From contig CM055100.1 in the NCBI GenBank assembly GCA_029204225.1, positions 49,461,083 to 49,523,082 of the forward strand: 62,000 bases of DNA, given 5' to 3'. Under the pieces are notes generated by a model. The model was not told where the DNA came from, did not search any database, and was given only the letters and a program-made list of their open reading frames with translations. The stretch comes from Diphasiastrum complanatum (Eukaryota; Streptophyta; Lycopodiopsida; Lycopodiales; Lycopodiaceae). Every line of letters starts with the position of its first letter. Positions within the stretch are counted from its first letter, which is position 1. Shown in pieces: positions 58,852-62,000 of the stretch. Both the position numbers and the translations under genes were made by a program.

Positions 58852-59688
58852 ATGAAAAATATCGATCTATGGGTAAAAGGTGATTTGTATCCACCTAATC
58901 CATTGACCAATATTTCTCCTCAATTTTGTAATGTACATAGTTTGTTAAGGTTCGTTGGTGATGGTGCCAACAGACTTCCTGGCTACTGTCAAGTTATGGA
59001 TTCTCGAAGAATCCAAGATGAAATGGTAGTGAATAGTGCAAACATTCATATTACATACATGAATGAGCAATTAAAATCATTGCAACAAACAAATCAGACA
59101 TTGGCTAAAGAGATAACAAATCTAAAATTAGAGCTCACCAGATCTGTCACAAAGTTTGAAGAATTGCAATCTTCAAACATTAGTCTTCAAAAGATATCAT
59201 ATGGATTTTCAGCGAAAGCATCGAGTCTCAACGGATGACCAATCAAAAGACAATACTAAAGGGTGCAAACTAGATGTTCTGACACCAGGTGGTGGTGCTA
59301 GTAAAAGATGCAAGAGATTGACGAAAGAATTTTTGAATAACATGGTCACAGATCATTTCCAAAGCACCAAACATATGAAGCAATTCATGAAGGGTAAAAA
59401 TTTGATGCAAATTGTGGAAAATGAAACGAGTGATTCATTTTGTTTAAAGATTGCAAGAAGACTTGCTACCAGGTTTCAACCGAAACCAGATGTTAGAGAA
59501 ATAGTTGAATGCATGTGATCAAGGAGGTGTGAGTTGAAAAGGATATAGAGCATTAAAAAAATTTATGAAGAAATCTGACCAAAACGGATTGAAACGACAT
59601 TAAATATTATCTGCTTACAAATTGCTTCAAACTACAAAGTGAGAATGCAATTCATTCATAGAAAATGAATTAGGTGAATTCTTCCAAG
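58852..59688 (+). pseudogene. Unit H ORF1 N-terminal part (second copy)
   Basis: ATG at 58852 reads MKNIDLWVKGDLYPPNP. A stretch with FVGDGANRLPGYCQVMDSRR follows, then a coiled coil (EQLKSLQQTNQTLAKEITNL). A frameshift near 59215 leads into the 59156-59518 frame (FLNNMVTDHFQSTKHMKQFM, KIARRLATRF). Decayed and cut by the internal deletion, but it shows how the protein began and gives the undisturbed copia-1 target site at 59072. Confidence 0.7.
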
Positions 59689-60191
59689 AGGCACCTGTTC
59701 TTGAGGTGCCTGATGGTCGAAGATCCCAAGGAAATAATTGGGAATCGGCCCAGAAGCAGCTATCTCACTGTCCAAAAAAGCCTGAGTGACGTTGCGCTGG
59801 CTCTGTGTTGGAGAGGGGCTTCCCATCAACCTCACACCAAAATCATGCAGCAGGACATCCTTTGCTTCTCTGGCCATATGATGCTCATCTAGAGGTGGTT
59901 GTTGCTGCCCCTGCTCCTGCCCTTGCTCATCCATAGCCACTTGTTGCTGCCCCTGCTCCTGCCCCCTGCACTTGCTCACAATCCATGGGAACTTCCCTAG
60001 GATCATCCATTGTTGCCCGCTCATTCTGATTCTGGTCCATTTCCACCGGCATAGGTTCAATGCTGCTACTTCTACTCCTACTCCCCACTCCTCGAGCGTC
60101 TTTCTCGTGCTTCTATTGCTTCTAAAGTGGCTTGGTGCAATAACGATGTTTCCCTTGGATTCCTCCTTGTTGTTTGTTTCATAGGTGCCAT
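59689..60191 (-). pseudogene. Histone H3-like gene, 5' half (second copy)
   Basis: The ATG at 60191 gives MAPMKQTTRRNPRET against MACTKQTARRNPRET in the first copy. A frameshift follows after about 37 codons. The linker is then readable as GQEQGQQQVAMDEQGQ, DVLLHDFGVR, and SPSPTQSQR to AASGPIPNYFLGIFD, closely matching the first copy. The histone fold is deleted. The two linkers keep the same reading frame and motifs, which supports a translated ancestor. A long open frame beginning at 60426 in this stretch is a shadow over most of its length. Confidence 0.8.
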
Positions 60192-60343
60192 AAACTAGGT
60201 CGCCATGCAGATATAGTAGAGTACTAATGTATAGGAATTGCAATAATGACACTAATTTGCACTTGTGTGAGCATAGAAGGATGAAAAACAAAGGAAGATC
60301 TATGGCACTAAGGATGAAATGGCAAAATGGGGACCCACACACC

Positions 60344-60351
60344 CTTATATA
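60344..60351 (-). promoter_or_regulatory. TATA box of the second H3-like copy
   Basis: TATATAAG on the minus strand, about 153 bp before the ATG, in the single-copy version of the segment that is duplicated at 11606-11661. Confidence 0.55.
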
Positions 60352-60431
60352 GTGTGCCTTTCCAATTATAGATTCTAGAAAGATCTCTCGACTGTTCAAA
60401 AATAGTAAAGTAAGAAATATATACACAATGA

Positions 60432-60843
60432 AATTCTATACATTTCCAAAACATGTTATTAGCAATTTTTTTATAGAAAATGTCTAGTCAAAACATTTAC
60501 ATTGCAATTGCATACCAAGCCAAACCGTAGCTCATGCCGTAACAGACATGGAAACGATAGAACCAAATCTCTGATGAAATCCCATCGGAAGGTTAAGTGC
60601 ACCAAATAGCCCTAGTAATCAGGAATACATAATGGATCCATACAAGATTAATCATGCACATATGAGAATAATCTCACTATGACCCAGTACATACACATAC
60701 ATATGCCCTTATCTAGTAGATTCCTTCAAAATCCACATATGCTAGTCACATACCTCATTGAGAATCTTGTAACTCAACTACTAAGTAATTCTATTCCTCA
60801 TGAGTAAATAACATATCTAAGAAATCTCTGAGAGTGAGAACAC
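60432..60843. other. No supported gene
   Basis: Spacer between the second unit H copy and copia-3. The right end of unit H may extend into it. Confidence 0.45.
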
Positions 60844-61355
60844 TGTTGAAATTGTCAAATTCTAGCTTTTAGATCTAAGTTCATTTGTACATAACTTGAT
60901 CCCACACGTGTGGAGCCTGTTCCCACGTGTGGATGCAGGTAGTCATAAATGCATCTAGATTTAGTTACATTGAATTTTTTCTTTATTTACTCAACTGTGA
61001 ACTTGTAAAAAGCTAGTCAAGTAGAAAATTGCCACTTGGCATCATTTTATTGCTTGGTCAAGCATTTCCATGTGAATGAGACATGGTTCCCACGTGTGAG
61101 AGGATTTTCCCATGTGTGGAAAGATCAGTAGCTTATCATAGGAGTAAATCTTGTAAGTTCCTATAATATAGGAAAATCACCTCAAATCAAGCAAAATCAT
61201 GGTGAGGCAATGGCACCCAGTTAGGAGTCAAAGAGGTAGGGCCTTATCTTGCATTTATTGGTTGATCTAGATGATGTGGCATTCCCCACACATGCTAGAC
61301 CTGATGAGTCAGCATACCAGATTGAAATGAACTTGATCCATGTACTTGCAAAGAG
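60844..61355 (+). repeat. copia-3 5' LTR, 3' truncated
   Basis: Starts TGTTGAAATTGTCA like the copia-2 LTR and contains CCCACACGTGTGGAGCCTGTTCCCACGTGTGG. It breaks off near GCAAAGAGATGA and continues directly as gag sequence, so the rest of the LTR, primer site and gag start are deleted. Confidence 0.75.
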
Positions 61356-62000
61356 ATGATGAGAAGGCCAACTTCTCATTCAAAGGCAAAAAGAAGACTC
61401 ATTCATCCAAGAAAAACCAAGGCAAGGAGGCCTAGGACAAGGATGGTGGATCAAGCTCCAAAGGAAAATCCAAGAAAGACAAATCAAAGCTAAAATGTTT
61501 CTTTTGTGGCAAAAAAAGACATTTTGCTTCCGAGTGCTTCAAGAATAAGAATGATCAAGAGAAGGACAAGCAAGGAAATATTGTGCTTGAGGAGGAGGAG
61601 GAGGATTGAAATTTATCCTTCATGGCATCTACAACACCAACATCAAGCAAGGACATATGGTGGATTGATAGTGGGGCTAGCTCCCACATGTCACACCAAA
61701 AGGAATATTTTTATACCTTACTCTCTTATAATGATTCTAAGAAGTTTATATTCACTGCAAGTCAAGTGTGGTAAGCTTTGTGAAGCTTGTGGTCTATCTA
61801 AGATACATAAGCAACCCAAGAGATCTACGAATAGATCTACCTCTCCTCTTGATCTTATTCACTCGAATGTTCATTCATTTTCACATGAATATAATGGTGG
61901 TGCTTTGATGTATGTAACCTTCATAGATGTTGTACAAGATACACATGGACCTATCTATTGTGTATGAGAAGTTTAGTGTATGATTCCTTTGTAAAATTTA
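61356..62000 (+). pseudogene. copia-3 gag-protease-integrase remnant, continues past the window
   Basis: Lys-rich gag end, then knuckle CFFCGKKRHFASEC (about 61498-61540), a stop, and protease block WWIDSGASSHMSH (about 61660). A second deletion near 61760 fuses this to pre-integrase sequence (LCEACGLSKIHKQPKRS) and the integrase start (PLDLIHSNVHSFSHEYNGGA). Several stops; the element runs off the end of the window. Confidence 0.8.

Larger units (their letters stand above)
58852..60431. mobile_element. Second, internally deleted copy of unit H
   Basis: 58852-59688 matches ORF1 of the first copy (5783-6407) and also supplies the N-terminus lost there to copia-1. 59689-60431 matches 10907-11732, the 5' half and promoter of the H3-like gene. 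About 4.5 kb is missing between them. The junction falls in TTCTTCCA|AGAGGCA with two bases (CA) shared by both parents. Confidence 0.75.

Noticed and set aside
60192-60426. N-terminal part of a 256-codon minus-strand frame starting at 60426
   Set aside because: Upstream of and out of frame with the H3 tail; it covers promoter DNA with the TATA box. Only its later part coincides with the real linker frame.

Overview
This window is nuclear DNA of a land plant with a large, repeat-packed genome. The evidence is spliced NRT1/PTR-type transporter exons, Ty1-copia elements with an initiator-Met-tRNA primer site, Ty3-gypsy elements with TGGCGCCGTTGCC-type primer sites, and long CT/GA microsatellites. 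I cannot fix the species. A fern, lycophyte or bryophyte is plausible, but that is a guess. Nearly everything is decayed, nested mobile DNA. Only one ordinary host gene is clear, a nitrate/peptide-family (NPF) transporter at about 54.5-56.5 kb.

Layout. 1-5782: Ty1-copia element copia-1 (5' LTR cut by the window edge, polyprotein with stops, complete 3' LTR). It sits inside a second mobile unit, here called unit H, which runs from 5783 to about 11732. Unit H carries a transposase-like ORF1 (+), an uncharacterised ORF2 (+), and on the opposite strand a histone H3-like gene. 11737-18087: gypsy-type gag/protease remnant between about 480-bp direct repeats. 18088-19932: tandem repeat, an array of imperfect inverted repeats, and an isolated near-perfect 38-bp hairpin. 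19933-23200: copia-2, truncated. 23203-39330: gypsy-1 (+), broken by an LTR insertion at about 27.5 kb and by a complete non-autonomous gypsy element (minus strand, 28709-34619, with target duplication). 39333-41407: gypsy-2 (minus, 3' LTR plus integrase). 42750-48004: gypsy-3 (minus), with repetitive A-rich flanks and a captured 2-oxoglutarate dioxygenase exon. 49.2-50.6 kb: minisatellites. 54.5-56.5 kb: the NPF gene. 58852-60431: a second, internally deleted copy of unit H. 60844-end: copia-3, heavily deleted.

The most interesting item is the H3-like gene (complement 10161-11445). Its N-terminus reads MACTKQTARR, against A-R-T-K-Q-T-A-R-K in canonical H3. A linker of roughly 300 residues, rich in Gln, Pro and acidic residues, separates this tail from a complete H3-type histone fold with recognisable EIxxYxKS, PFxRxxKEI, YLxxLFED and KRVTIxPKD blocks. 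The copy is decayed (two CGA-to-TGA-type stops and at least two frameshifts). Its 5' half recurs at 59689-60191, fused to the same transposase-like ORF, so the H3-like gene appears to belong to the transposable unit. Tail position 9 is Arg rather than Lys in both copies.
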